Part shown: piece by piece, positions 25,343 to 33,783 of the stretch
Layout of the letters: each line of letters opens with the position of its first letter
How positions within the stretch are numbered: position 1 is the first letter of the stretch
NCBI GenBank assembly: GCA_024275115.1
Contig: JAJRZT010000058.1
Coordinates: 1 to 48,138 of the forward strand
Source: Gammaproteobacteria bacterium
Lineage (GTDB): Bacteria; Pseudomonadota; Gammaproteobacteria; UBA6429; Thiohalophilaceae
Direction of reading: 5' to 3'
Length of the DNA stretch: 48,138 bases
The notes under the pieces: generated by a model
Told to the model about the DNA's origin: nothing
What the model saw: the letters and a program-made list of their open reading frames with translations, nothing else
The model's database searches: none
Position numbers and translations under genes: made by a program

Positions 25343-28300
25343 ATGCGTTGTTTGAGTGTAATTTTTATTTTGTTGTCGTTTAGTTTTAATTTAGCAGCAA
25401 AAACTTTAAACAAAGAAGACATACCTGCACCACTGAAACCCTGGGTTGACTGGGTTTTGTTTGATGAAAAAAAACGTGACTGTCCTTTTATTTATAATAA
25501 TTTTAACAATAAAAAATGCGCCTGGCCCGCGCATCTGGAACTGAACGTTAATAAAAATAAAGCCCGGTTTTCACAATCATGGCAGGTTTTTGAAGCAAGC
25601 TGGGTGACCCTTCCCGGTGATAAAAAACACTGGCCACAAAGTGTAAGTATTAATAACCGTCTGGTGCTGGTAACTGAACGTAATCGTTTGCCGGTTGTTT
25701 ATCTGGAAAAAGGTCAATACCATATTAAAGGTACTTTTTACTGGGACAATATTCCTGAAAGTTTACAAATTCCTGCCGAATCTGCTTTGGTTAATTTGTA
25801 TATCAAAGGCAAAAAAGTGACTGTTCCGGAAATTAACAACCAGGGTAAAATATGGCTGGTGGACAACACGAAAGCAACTCAGAAAGTTGCAAGCGATAAA
25901 ATGATATTAACAGTTTATCGTTTGTTGGATGATAAAATCCCAATGCGTATTGTTACCCGGCTGAATTTGCAGGTATCCGGTCGTTCGCGCGAAGTCAATT
26001 TAGGGCAGGTGCTATTAGCAGAGCAAGTACCGGTTTCGTTGACCAGCCGTCTTCCTGCCTTACTGAACAACAAAGGTGAACTGCGCTTGCAGATAAAGCC
26101 GGGGCGTTGGACTGTTAATGTTACATCTCGTGCAAAACAAAACCTGACCGACTTAAAAATGAATAACACTACTGATGACTTTTGGCCGAAAACTGAGGTG
26201 TGGGTTTTTCAGGCGCAAAACCATTTGCGGATTGTAAAACTGGAAGGCGCGGATCGTATCGATCCTAGGCAAACAAAGTTACCAGCCCAGTGGCAGAGCT
26301 TGCCCGCTTTTCGTTTATCAAAAGGGATGCCGCTGGTATTGAATGAAATACGCCGGGGTGACGCGCAGCCACAGGCAGATCAACTTAATTTAAAACGTAA
26401 CATGTGGCTGGATTTTGATGGTAAAGGTTATACGATCAAAGATGAAATAAAAGGAACCGTTACAAAATCGTGGCGTTTGGAAACAAGCTCTGAGTTAGAG
26501 CCCGGGCGAGTAACAATTGATAATATCCCACAATTCATCACTCAGCTTTCAAATAAAACCGGGCAGGTAAACAAAGGTGTGGAAATCCGGCGTGGTACTT
26601 TAAATTTGGTTGCCGATAGTCGCTATGAAGGCAATGTTAGGGAGTTATCCGCAACAGGATGGCAGCATAAGTTTAAAAGTGTTTCCACCACATTGCACCT
26701 ACCTCCGGGTTGGCGAATTTTTTCTGCCAGTGGTGTTGATAATATACCGCAAACCTGGCTGCAAAAATGGACACTGCTGGATTTATTTCTGGTTATGATT
26801 ATTTCAATCGCCATCGCGCGTCTATGGTCATGGCCATGGGGAATGGTGGGGTTGGCAACAATGTCACTTATCTGGCATGAGCCAGGCATCGTACCGCAGT
26901 TTATCTGGTTAAATTTATTAGCGGTGATAGCCGTTTTAAAAGTATTACCGGATGGGAAGTTCAGAAAGTTGTTATCAGGCTACCAGAATACAAGTGTGGT
27001 TATTTTATTGCTTATTGCAATTCCATTTATGGTGTCACAGGTGCGTAGCGCTATTTACCCGCAACTGGAAAAATCCGGGGTTCGAGCTATCACAGAGCAA
27101 GGTTTTAGCCATGCCCCTGTGGCGATAAAAACAGTAGCAAAACAAAGGCAGGAAGAAGCTGTTGCAGAAAGTATGACACATGATCTTAAAAGTAAGATCT
27201 ATAGTAGTCGTATATCGGGAGATAGTGTTTCTGATAGTATTTTAAAAAGCCGAGAGTATGACTTACAGGCTTTTGACCCTAAGGCTAATGTGCAAACCGG
27301 TCCAGGCTTGCCACAATGGCGTTGGAATAAAGTGTATTTAAGCTGGAATGGCCCAGTACAATCCGGGCAACAAGTATCCCTTGTGCTTATTTCGCCATTG
27401 GGGCATAGCTTGTTAAATATTTTGCGTGTTGTTTTCGTGGCTTTGTTGTGTTTATTAATGCTTAAAAGTATTCCTAAGATACCTATTCCATGGCTGCCAT
27501 CTGTTTCAAAGGTATTATTGCTCTTTGCTTTAACACCAATCCTGTTTCTAAATTCAAATGAGGTGATAGCAAAGTCAGCCAGCATACCTGATGAAAGCCT
27601 TCTTAAGGAGTTAAAGAAACGCTTAACACAACCGCCTGAATGTTTACCGAAGTGTGCGCAGATACAGTCGATGGTTATGCGAGCAGATAAAAGCCAATTG
27701 CAAATCAAACTGAATGTGCATGCAAGGCAAAAAGTAGCTATCCCGCTTCCGGCAAGAGTTAAACAATGGATGCCATCAAAAGTGATCATTGATGGCCGAC
27801 CAGCAACCGCAATGTTCCGGGCAGCGGATGGCGTGTTGTGGATTGAATTACCCAGGGGGCGTTTTAATCTGATGTTGTCAGGTAAGCTGGGTAATAAAAA
27901 ATACATTCAATTACCTTTACAGTTAAAACCGGCCATTGTGCAGTCTAAACTGACTGGTTGGAGTATTGAAGGAATTCAACAAAATGGTGTGCCGGATACA
28001 CAATTACAATTATCCCGAGAACAGGAATCAGAACGGAGCAGTGATTCAACCTTTCTGGATGAGCAAACAGAACTCCCCTCGTTTTTAATTATAGAGCGGC
28101 ATTTAAAATTAGGTCTGGACTGGTTTGTGGAAACAACCGTGCGCCGTGTATCACCTGTTGGCAGTGCAGTGGTTGTGAAAATCCCTTTATTAAAGGGCGA
28201 ATCGGTATTAACCGATGGAGTACGCAGCCAGAATGGTCAGGTGCTTGTTAATATGTCAGCACGCCAACGGCAAATATTCTGGCGTTCAAGTCTGGGGAAA

Positions 28301-29509
28301 AGTAATCAACTTAAACTGACCGCATTAAATAGTGATTTTTCAACTGAACTATGGGAAGTGAGCGTATCCCCTGTATGGCATTTGGAATATACAGGGCTTG
28401 CTGTTATTCAACATGAAGATCAGCGTGGCCGCTGGTCACCTAAGTGGCATCCATGGCCGGGTGAAAGCGTTACTTTAGACATTACTCGGCCTCAGGGTGT
28501 TTCAGGCAATACTTTAACCATTGATAAAAGCCATCTTTTAATCAAACCGGGAAAGCGCACACTGGAGGCGCGGCTGGATTTAAGTTTACGCAGCAGTCAG
28601 GGTGGCCAGTATACGTTAACGTTACCTGAAAAATCAGATTTACAATCTGTAAAAATAAATAATATCGCACAGCCAATTCGCTTAGACGGCAATGATCTGA
28701 CCTTGCCCGTTACGCCGGGTAAGCAAACGGTTCAGCTTGTCTGGCGTAATGCTACTTCGATGCAAACTGTATTTAGCACCCCTACTATTGATTTAAAACA
28801 AGCCAGTGTTAACCATTCTATTAAAGTTAAATTTCCACGGGATCGTTGGGTACTCTTTGCCGGGGGGCCTGATTGGGGGCCAGCAATTTTATTCTGGGGA
28901 GTGCTCATTGTTATTCTGATTATTGCTGTGGCATTGGGGTACACAACATTTACACCACTGAATACTTTTTCATGGATTCTGTTAGGTATCGGATTAAGCC
29001 AGGTGCCTGTATGGATGGGTTTTATTGTTGTTGCCTGGTTAAGTGTACTCGGTTTGCGTGAAAAACTGATCCAAAATGCTTCGGCGAGACGTTTTGATAC
29101 CATTCAGGTTGGTATCGGTGTGTTAACCTTTTTAGCGCTGATTAGTTTGTTTGTTGTGATACAACAAGGCCTGTTAGGTTCGCCGGATATGCAGGTAGCC
29201 GGGAATAGCTCATCGGCCACTGTCTTTAACTGGTATCAGGACAGAAATGCAGCCGTTCTCCCCGAAGCATGGTTATTGTCAGTGCCTATCCTTGCGTATC
29301 GTTTGCTGATGCTCGCATGGGCATTATGGCTGGCTTTCTCATTATTGCGTTGGTTAAAATGGGGCTGGCAGCAATGTAGTATTGGTGGTTTATGGAAAGA
29401 TATTTCAGCTGCTTCTCCCGCAAGCTCAACATCAGAGTCGCGCAAAATACCCGCTTCAGAAAAGAAGCCCTTGCTGACAAAGGATGATAGAAATAACGAG
29501 GGCAGTTAA
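25343..29509 (+). CDS. Very large membrane protein of unknown function (1388 aa)
   Basis: I do not recognise this gene. AGGAAGGG precedes the ATG. Residues 1-19 are a signal peptide (ending FNLAAK). A long beta-rich, Trp-rich periplasmic part (about 20-475) follows. A hydrophobic cluster at about 477-575 (several segments, including ILLLIAIPFMVSQV) leads to a shorter soluble part, two more segments near 698-750, a second beta-rich domain (about 760-1195, with DLSLRSSQGGQYTLTL), and at least four C-terminal membrane segments from about 1190. The alternation suggests two similar halves, each a periplasmic beta-sandwich region plus a membrane bundle. Codon use is like the neighbours. It seems to be a single-gene unit facing a convergent glycosyltransferase. 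Function unknown; no catalytic motif is visible. Confidence 0.8.
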   Translation: MRCLSVIFILLSFSFNLAAKTLNKEDIPAPLKPWVDWVLFDEKKRDCPFIYNNFNNKKCAWPAHLELNVNKNKARFSQSWQVFEASWVTLPGDKKHWPQSVSINNRLVLVTERNRLPVVYLEKGQYHIKGTFYWDNIPESLQIPAESALVNLYIKGKKVTVPEINNQGKIWLVDNTKATQKVASDKMILTVYRLLDDKIPMRIVTRLNLQVSGRSREVNLGQVLLAEQVPVSLTSRLPALLNNKGELRLQIKPGRWTVNVTSRAKQNLTDLKMNNTTDDFWPKTEVWVFQAQNHLRIVKLEGADRIDPRQTKLPAQWQSLPAFRLSKGMPLVLNEIRRGDAQPQADQLNLKRNMWLDFDGKGYTIKDEIKGTVTKSWRLETSSELEPGRVTIDNIPQFITQLSNKTGQVNKGVEIRRGTLNLVADSRYEGNVRELSATGWQHKFKSVSTTLHLPPGWRIFSASGVDNIPQTWLQKWTLLDLFLVMIISIAIARLWSWPWGMVGLATMSLIWHEPGIVPQFIWLNLLAVIAVLKVLPDGKFRKLLSGYQNTSVVILLLIAIPFMVSQVRSAIYPQLEKSGVRAITEQGFSHAPVAIKTVAKQRQEEAVAESMTHDLKSKIYSSRISGDSVSDSILKSREYDLQAFDPKANVQTGPGLPQWRWNKVYLSWNGPVQSGQQVSLVLISPLGHSLLNILRVVFVALLCLLMLKSIPKIPIPWLPSVSKVLLLFALTPILFLNSNEVIAKSASIPDESLLKELKKRLTQPPECLPKCAQIQSMVMRADKSQLQIKLNVHARQKVAIPLPARVKQWMPSKVIIDGRPATAMFRAADGVLWIELPRGRFNLMLSGKLGNKKYIQLPLQLKPAIVQSKLTGWSIEGIQQNGVPDTQLQLSREQESERSSDSTFLDEQTELPSFLIIERHLKLGLDWFVETTVRRVSPVGSAVVVKIPLLKGESVLTDGVRSQNGQVLVNMSARQRQIFWRSSLGKSNQLKLTALNSDFSTELWEVSVSPVWHLEYTGLAVIQHEDQRGRWSPKWHPWPGESVTLDITRPQGVSGNTLTIDKSHLLIKPGKRTLEARLDLSLRSSQGGQYTLTLPEKSDLQSVKINNIAQPIRLDGNDLTLPVTPGKQTVQLVWRNATSMQTVFSTPTIDLKQASVNHSIKVKFPRDRWVLFAGGPDWGPAILFWGVLIVILIIAVALGYTTFTPLNTFSWILLGIGLSQVPVWMGFIVVAWLSVLGLREKLIQNASARRFDTIQVGIGVLTFLALISLFVVIQQGLLGSPDMQVAGNSSSATVFNWYQDRNAAVLPEAWLLSVPILAYRLLMLAWALWLAFSLLRWLKWGWQQCSIGGLWKDISAASPASSTSESRKIPASEKKPLLTKDDRNNEGS

Positions 29510-29540
29510 CAATGGTTCAGGCTATTTATAATGCGGTATA

Positions 29541-30785
29541 CTAATTTAAGTCTTCAAGCTTATTTTTAGCCTCAATCCACTGCGCCATGTACTGTGTACT
29601 TTTTAAATTATGATGGCGTAGCATGGCTCCGGTAAAATTGTTAAGCCGGTGCTCCTGTAAATCCTTAGAGATACGCATTATTTTTTCTAACAGAATTTTT
29701 GAATGCTGTGCTTTATTATAAAGTGTATTAACAAGTTGTGTCCCATTTGCCTGTGCTTTTCCCCATTCTAATTTGCTACTGTAAAGTTTAACAGCGGCAT
29801 CCGCATATTCTTCTGGTTTATCAGTAATGACACCATTCCATGCCAATTCGTTATGCATACCCTCTGCACCAACTTCAGTTGTAATACTGGGTGTGCCGAA
29901 CTGCATGGCATCCAGTAGCTTACCTTTTAAACCCGCCCCAAAACGTAAAGGAGCCAGACAAATACGCGCTTTTTTCATAACCTGTTCAGCACTTTCTGCC
30001 CAGCCTAATACATAAAATTTCTGTTCATGGTTATGTAATTGCGTTGCTTTTGGTGGCGGGTAGGCACCGTAAATATGCATTTCTGCTTGTGGGAGTTGTT
30101 TATGAATGAGTGGCCAGAGCGTTTGTTTTAAATATAACACGGCATCCCAATTGGGTGCGTGGCGAAAATTTCCTATTGAAATAAAATGTTGCCGTTGTTG
30201 GTAAGTTGGCCAGTTCGAAACATTTTCTAGAGACAAATTTTCTACCATAAAGGGTAAGTGCAGAAGCAGAGCAGGATCAATTTTAAAAGTCTCTGTTAAT
30301 AGTTTAATTTCATAACCAGAAATTAGTAAGGATAAGTCGCAGCGTAAAATGCTTGCGATTTCACGTTGCGCAATTTCACTGAACAAATCTTGTCGGTTGA
30401 ATGCGCGTTTATTTTTTAGTGCCTGGTGGCGGGCTTCACGTAAGCAATGCAAGTCTACCGTTTCCAGTAGTCTCAGTGCATTAGGACAAATCTTTTCAAC
30501 ACGCCAGGCAAACTGTTCTTCCATAATAAATCGATCAAATAAAACAATGTCAGGTTTGAGTGATTCGATAAAGGTGTCAAAGCAATCACTATTAAGCTGG
30601 ATATTTTGTTTTTTTACACCAATGGATTCAAACGGGAAGCAATGTTTACTTTCTGCAGCGGGGCTTGCAAAACTTACTTGCCAGTTTTGCTGCTGAAAAA
30701 ATTCAATAAGCTGCATCATGCGGCTGCCTGCCGCTGATGAATTTGGTTCTGGCCAGACATAGCCAATAATTAAAACTTTAGTCAT
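29541..30785 (-). CDS. Glycosyltransferase, family 4-like (GT-B fold)
   Basis: The 414-residue product has the GT-B layout: N-terminal lobe beginning MTKVLIIGYVWPEPNSSAAG, and C-terminal lobe with FISIGNFRHAPNWDAVLYL, MHIYGAYPPP and the nucleotide-sugar site APLRFGAGLKGKLLDAMQFG followed by TPSITTEVGAEGM. No membrane segment is seen. Donor and acceptor cannot be told. It stands alone between convergent and divergent neighbours, so no pathway context helps. Homologues of this compact type usually act on surface polysaccharide or protein; a link to the flagellar genes is not shown. Confidence 0.85.
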   Translation of the reverse strand: MTKVLIIGYVWPEPNSSAAGSRMMQLIEFFQQQNWQVSFASPAAESKHCFPFESIGVKKQNIQLNSDCFDTFIESLKPDIVLFDRFIMEEQFAWRVEKICPNALRLLETVDLHCLREARHQALKNKRAFNRQDLFSEIAQREIASILRCDLSLLISGYEIKLLTETFKIDPALLLHLPFMVENLSLENVSNWPTYQQRQHFISIGNFRHAPNWDAVLYLKQTLWPLIHKQLPQAEMHIYGAYPPPKATQLHNHEQKFYVLGWAESAEQVMKKARICLAPLRFGAGLKGKLLDAMQFGTPSITTEVGAEGMHNELAWNGVITDKPEEYADAAVKLYSSKLEWGKAQANGTQLVNTLYNKAQHSKILLEKIMRISKDLQEHRLNNFTGAMLRHHNLKSTQYMAQWIEAKNKLEDLN

Positions 30786-30975
30786 GTTGTTGAGTTAATT
30801 TTAAAGTGGTTGCTTAATGAAAAAAATCACGTTAATATTTTTTTACTGTGCACAATAATATGGATATTGCTTTTAGCATGTGTTGCTGTCTAGATTTAAT
30901 CACTATTTTTTAAAAGGTTATTAGTTGAGGGCTGCTGCGTTTCACGAAAATGTTTCCTTTTCAGCTGTAATATAC

Positions 30976-31017
30976 CTGATCTAGATCATATTAATAAGCA
31001 ACTTATAATATTATAGT
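30976..31017 (+). promoter_or_regulatory. FNR-type site and -10 box before the porin operon
   Basis: TGAT-CTAG-ATCA at 30977-30988 contains the full core of the FNR/Anr consensus TTGAT-N4-ATCAA, with the outer T and A replaced by C and T. TATAGT at 31012-31017 is a good -10 box. Counting 41.5 bases from the site centre (30982.5) puts the start at about 31024, the class II arrangement, 28 bases before the ATG at 31052. Confidence 0.65.
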
Positions 31018-31051
31018 TAACTTATATATTTAAGTGATACTGGAATACTTA

Positions 31052-31441
31052 ATGAGAAGAAGCAGATATTTACTGGTAACAAAAGGCATTATTGCCATAC
31101 TCCTTATTTCCAGTATGCAAATTATGACAGCGCAGGCAAATAGAGCTTCTTTGTTTTTGCCTGACAGCACTCAACCTTGTTCTATGTTGTCAATGCATGC
31201 ATCGGGCGATGAACATAAAGAAAATTCTGGTTCAAATTCTCAACAAACTGAGCATTCATGCTCTCATTGTAATAGTATTACTAGTCATTGTCATAATAGC
31301 TGCAATGTAGGCAGTTCGGCGGCAATGCCCATGAATATTCGCATGAATCTGAAAATCAATGATACCATTGCATTTTATACCCGCATTACATTTCCTCCAA
31401 CCCTTTTACAACAGCCTAAACTAAGACCCCCTCGACTGTAA
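31052..31441 (+). CDS. Secreted Cys/His-rich small protein (DUF2946-like)
   Basis: The 129-residue protein has a signal peptide (cleavage after AQA, about residue 28). The mature part has a metal-binding look: HASGDEH, then EHSCSHCNSITSHCHNSCN, and ends QQPKLRPPRL, like many DUF2946 proteins associated with copper handling. ATG 31052 is preferred over GTG 31034 because GGAA lies six bases upstream. It leads a three-gene set with a porin and a cytochrome c behind an FNR-type promoter. Metal binding is inference from composition. DUF2946 membership is tentative. Confidence 0.65.
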   Translation: MRRSRYLLVTKGIIAILLISSMQIMTAQANRASLFLPDSTQPCSMLSMHASGDEHKENSGSNSQQTEHSCSHCNSITSHCHNSCNVGSSAAMPMNIRMNLKINDTIAFYTRITFPPTLLQQPKLRPPRL

Positions 31442-31539
31442 CAACCCGATGATGATAAAGGTGGGCAATAGCCTACACACCTTTTCCATCACAAATTCAA
31501 ACAGTTATTTTTTTTACTCATTATGAGAGGGTTTTACCT

Positions 31540-32754
31540 ATGAACATTAAATTAACGTCATTGGCTTGTTTTGTTGGTCTGGCGATTAGCAGCAACACCA
31601 TGGCGCAAACAGAAATTGAAAAGCTTCGTTCCGAAGTGGATACGCTGAATAAGAAGGCTCAGGAATGGGAAGCTTATCAGACGATTAAGCAAAAAATTGA
31701 AAAGGATGTGAGCTTATTGAATGATAAAGCCAGAGAATGGGAAGAGTGGAAAGCACCAAAAACACTGGTTCACCTTGCTGGCTTTGCTGATGTTGGCTAT
31801 ACCGACAGGCAGGATCAGACAGGATCCTTTAATTTTGGCGGCTTTTCCCCTATCTTCCATTATCAGTTTGCCGATCAATTTATGCTGGAAGCCGAACTGG
31901 AGTTTGAGATTACTGAAGGTGGTAAATCGACAGCCTCCATCGGTTATTTAACCATTGACTGGTTTGTGAATGATTATATGGCGCTCGTTGCAGGTAAGTT
32001 TCTGAGCCCATTAGGCCAGTTCCGCCAGAATATTCACCCGTCATGGATTAATAAACTTGCCTCTGCACCAACCGGTTTTGGCCATGATCAGGCAGCGCCG
32101 AATGCGGATGTGGGCTTTATGGCGCGTGGTGGCTATTTGATGGAAAGCAATAATAGCATGAACTATGCTCTTTATATTGCCAATGGCCCGACGCTTGAGG
32201 CTGATGGCAGTGAAATTGATATGATTGAAACACCGGGATTAGGCAAAGACGGTGACGGCAGCAAAACCGTCGGCGGCCGTTTTGGTATGTTTTTCCCAGC
32301 GTCAAAATTTGAATTTGGTGTTTCACTAGCAACGGGTAATGTATCAGTGCGATCTGGTACAGCAGGCAATTATAGCTATGATGCCAGCCGAAGTTATGAT
32401 GTGGTTGGTACAGACTTTAACTGGCGCCCCGGTAGTTTTGATGTACGAGGTGAATTTATCCAGCAGGAATACGGTGCACAGTCTACCAGTGCTGCTCCTG
32501 ACAGTGGTAAATGGGCTGCATGGTATGTTCAGGCTGCTTACCGTTTTTCAGGAACGAACTGGGAAGCTGTTGCTCGTATTGGCGAATACGATACACCGAC
32601 TAACTCCAAGGATGTTGAGCAAGTAACGGTGGGTGCTAACTATCTGTTTGCAACAAACCTGGTGGGTAAGATGAGTTATGAGTTTAATGACAACCCAAAT
32701 GCAGGTTTGACCGCAGCAAATCGCGTACTTGTTCAACTGGCTTATGGTTTCTAA
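31540..32754 (+). CDS. Outer-membrane porin with N-terminal coiled coil
   Basis: The 404-residue product has a signal peptide (cleavage after TMA, about 22), a short heptad-rich helix (about 24-68, EIEKLRSEVDTLNKKAQEWE), then alternating aromatic/glycine strands of a beta-barrel beginning VHLAGFADVGYTD and ending in LVQLAYGF with the C-terminal Phe recognised by the BAM machinery. The N-terminal coiled coil plus barrel layout resembles phosphate-selective or general trimeric porins. It is 98 bases after the Cys/His gene and 10 bases before the cytochrome gene. GAGAGG precedes the ATG. The solute is unknown; the FNR-type promoter suggests use under low oxygen. Confidence 0.85.
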   Translation: MNIKLTSLACFVGLAISSNTMAQTEIEKLRSEVDTLNKKAQEWEAYQTIKQKIEKDVSLLNDKAREWEEWKAPKTLVHLAGFADVGYTDRQDQTGSFNFGGFSPIFHYQFADQFMLEAELEFEITEGGKSTASIGYLTIDWFVNDYMALVAGKFLSPLGQFRQNIHPSWINKLASAPTGFGHDQAAPNADVGFMARGGYLMESNNSMNYALYIANGPTLEADGSEIDMIETPGLGKDGDGSKTVGGRFGMFFPASKFEFGVSLATGNVSVRSGTAGNYSYDASRSYDVVGTDFNWRPGSFDVRGEFIQQEYGAQSTSAAPDSGKWAAWYVQAAYRFSGTNWEAVARIGEYDTPTNSKDVEQVTVGANYLFATNLVGKMSYEFNDNPNAGLTAANRVLVQLAYGF

Positions 32755-32764
32755 GGAGAACATC

Positions 32765-33058
32765 ATGAAAATTAATTTATTTAAAGTATATAAAACTGGA
32801 TTAGCGTCTTTAATCGTTATCATTGGCTTAAGCTTCTTAAATGTGAGTGTTGCCGAAGAGAAGAAGGACACGAAGGGTGATTTTGCACGTGGCGCAAAAG
32901 CCTGGGTCGATAATTGTGTGCGCTGTCATAATGTACGTGACCCTAAAGAGTTACGTGATGATCAGTGGATAACAACCACTTTCCATATGCGTATACGTGC
33001 TGGTTTAACTGGCCAGCAGACTCGGGATATTATTAAGTTTTTGCAAACAAGTAATTAG
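32765..33058 (+). CDS. Small monoheme c-type cytochrome
   Basis: The 97-residue protein starts at ATG 32765, with AAGGAG nicely placed upstream. After a signal peptide (about 1-30) it has one heme motif CVRCH (51-55) and a likely Met75 ligand in TTFHMRIRAGLT. It should be a soluble periplasmic electron carrier, class I-like and very short. Co-transcribed with the porin. It may serve the nap-type cluster 4 kb away, which is also behind an FNR box, but that link is inference. Confidence 0.88.
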   Translation: MKINLFKVYKTGLASLIVIIGLSFLNVSVAEEKKDTKGDFARGAKAWVDNCVRCHNVRDPKELRDDQWITTTFHMRIRAGLTGQQTRDIIKFLQTSN

Positions 33059-33076
33059 TTTTATCCTTAGCAAGTA

Positions 33077-33114
33077 AAGCGGCTATGCCTCTCTGGAGGT
33101 ACAGCCGCTTTTTT
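33077..33114 (+). terminator. Rho-independent terminator of the porin-cytochrome operon
   Basis: AAGCGGCT (33077-33084) pairs with AGCCGCTT (33103-33110), followed by a T-run to 33114. It lies 19 bases after the cytochrome stop. Confidence 0.9.
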
Positions 33115-33203
33115 ATGGCGTATAAAATTTAGTTCAGCAGACTCTCAAATATACTACGGCTGGCCGTATTACGGGCTACTTGAAACGTAGCATTGTAGTG
33201 TAT

Positions 33204-33235
33204 AAAAAAACCAGCGCAGAATGAGTCTACGCTGG
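33204..33235 (-). terminator. Terminator of the small secreted-protein gene (minus strand)
   Basis: On the minus strand CCAGCG, one mismatch, AGA pairs across a five-base loop to the matching arm (33211-33235) and is followed by seven T (33210-33204). It is about 80 bases beyond the stop of the minus-strand gene at 33313. A separate perfect palindrome TACGGC-TG-GCCGTA lies at 33155-33168 with no assigned role. Confidence 0.8.
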
Positions 33236-33312
33236 AAAACAGTGTGGCTAATACGGGAAGTTGCACTAAACACACCTACTCTCGAGGAGTTGAGAATATT
33301 TTTTTCAGGATG

Positions 33313-33561
33313 CTATTTGACAACAGCTAAATTGTCCGGTCTGGATATTGTCAGATTTTGCTTAATGCTATTTTCACTTATATAATCCGTATCCTGTTCT
33401 TTATTTGTATTGTATGGGCTTTCAGCACCCTCAGTAACAATGCAATCCACGAGTTGCTCGTAGGGTAGTTTTATATTGCAATCAGCGTGAACCTGAGTGC
33501 TAACAAGTACTGTACTGAACAAGCCTGCCATGGCAATAACGGTTATTTTTGATAAACGCAT
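33313..33561 (-). CDS. Small secreted protein, unknown
   Basis: The 82-residue product has a clear signal peptide (cleavage after VHA, about 26) and a mature part of about 56 residues starting DCNIKLPYEQLVDCIV, with two Cys that could pair, then a polar tail. No family is recognised. No clear ribosome site is seen before the ATG, but a good terminator follows on the same strand, which supports a real transcript. Confidence 0.6.
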   Translation of the reverse strand: MRLSKITVIAMAGLFSTVLVSTQVHADCNIKLPYEQLVDCIVTEGAESPYNTNKEQDTDYISENSIKQNLTISRPDNLAVVK

Positions 33562-33726
33562 AATGATTTTAATTATTTAAAAAATAAAATGTACTCACAC
33601 TGCGTATTATCTGTTTACAAGCAGAAGTACACAGCGAATTTATACAAAAAAAATTTGTTAATTAATAACAATTCAGTTGCGGATACGTAGGAGAGTTTAT
33701 AGCCGTGTTAATAGAGTGAATGATGG

Positions 33727-33747
33727 AAGGGGCGTTGGTTGCCCCTT
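33727..33747 (-). terminator. Stem-loop after sulP
   Basis: AAGGGGC (33727-33733) pairs with GCCCCTT (33741-33747) around seven bases. It starts 36 bases past the sulP stop. The minus strand has only a short T-run, the plus strand has TTAATTTT, so it may work in both directions but is not a textbook terminator. Confidence 0.5.
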
Positions 33748-33783
33748 AATTTTGGTAGTGTACTTGAGGTTAAACAAGCTGAC

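Noticed and set aside
27199-27906. A 235-codon open frame on the minus strand
   Set aside because: It lies wholly inside the 1388-residue gene, has no ribosome site, and its product has the irregular composition of an antisense shadow.
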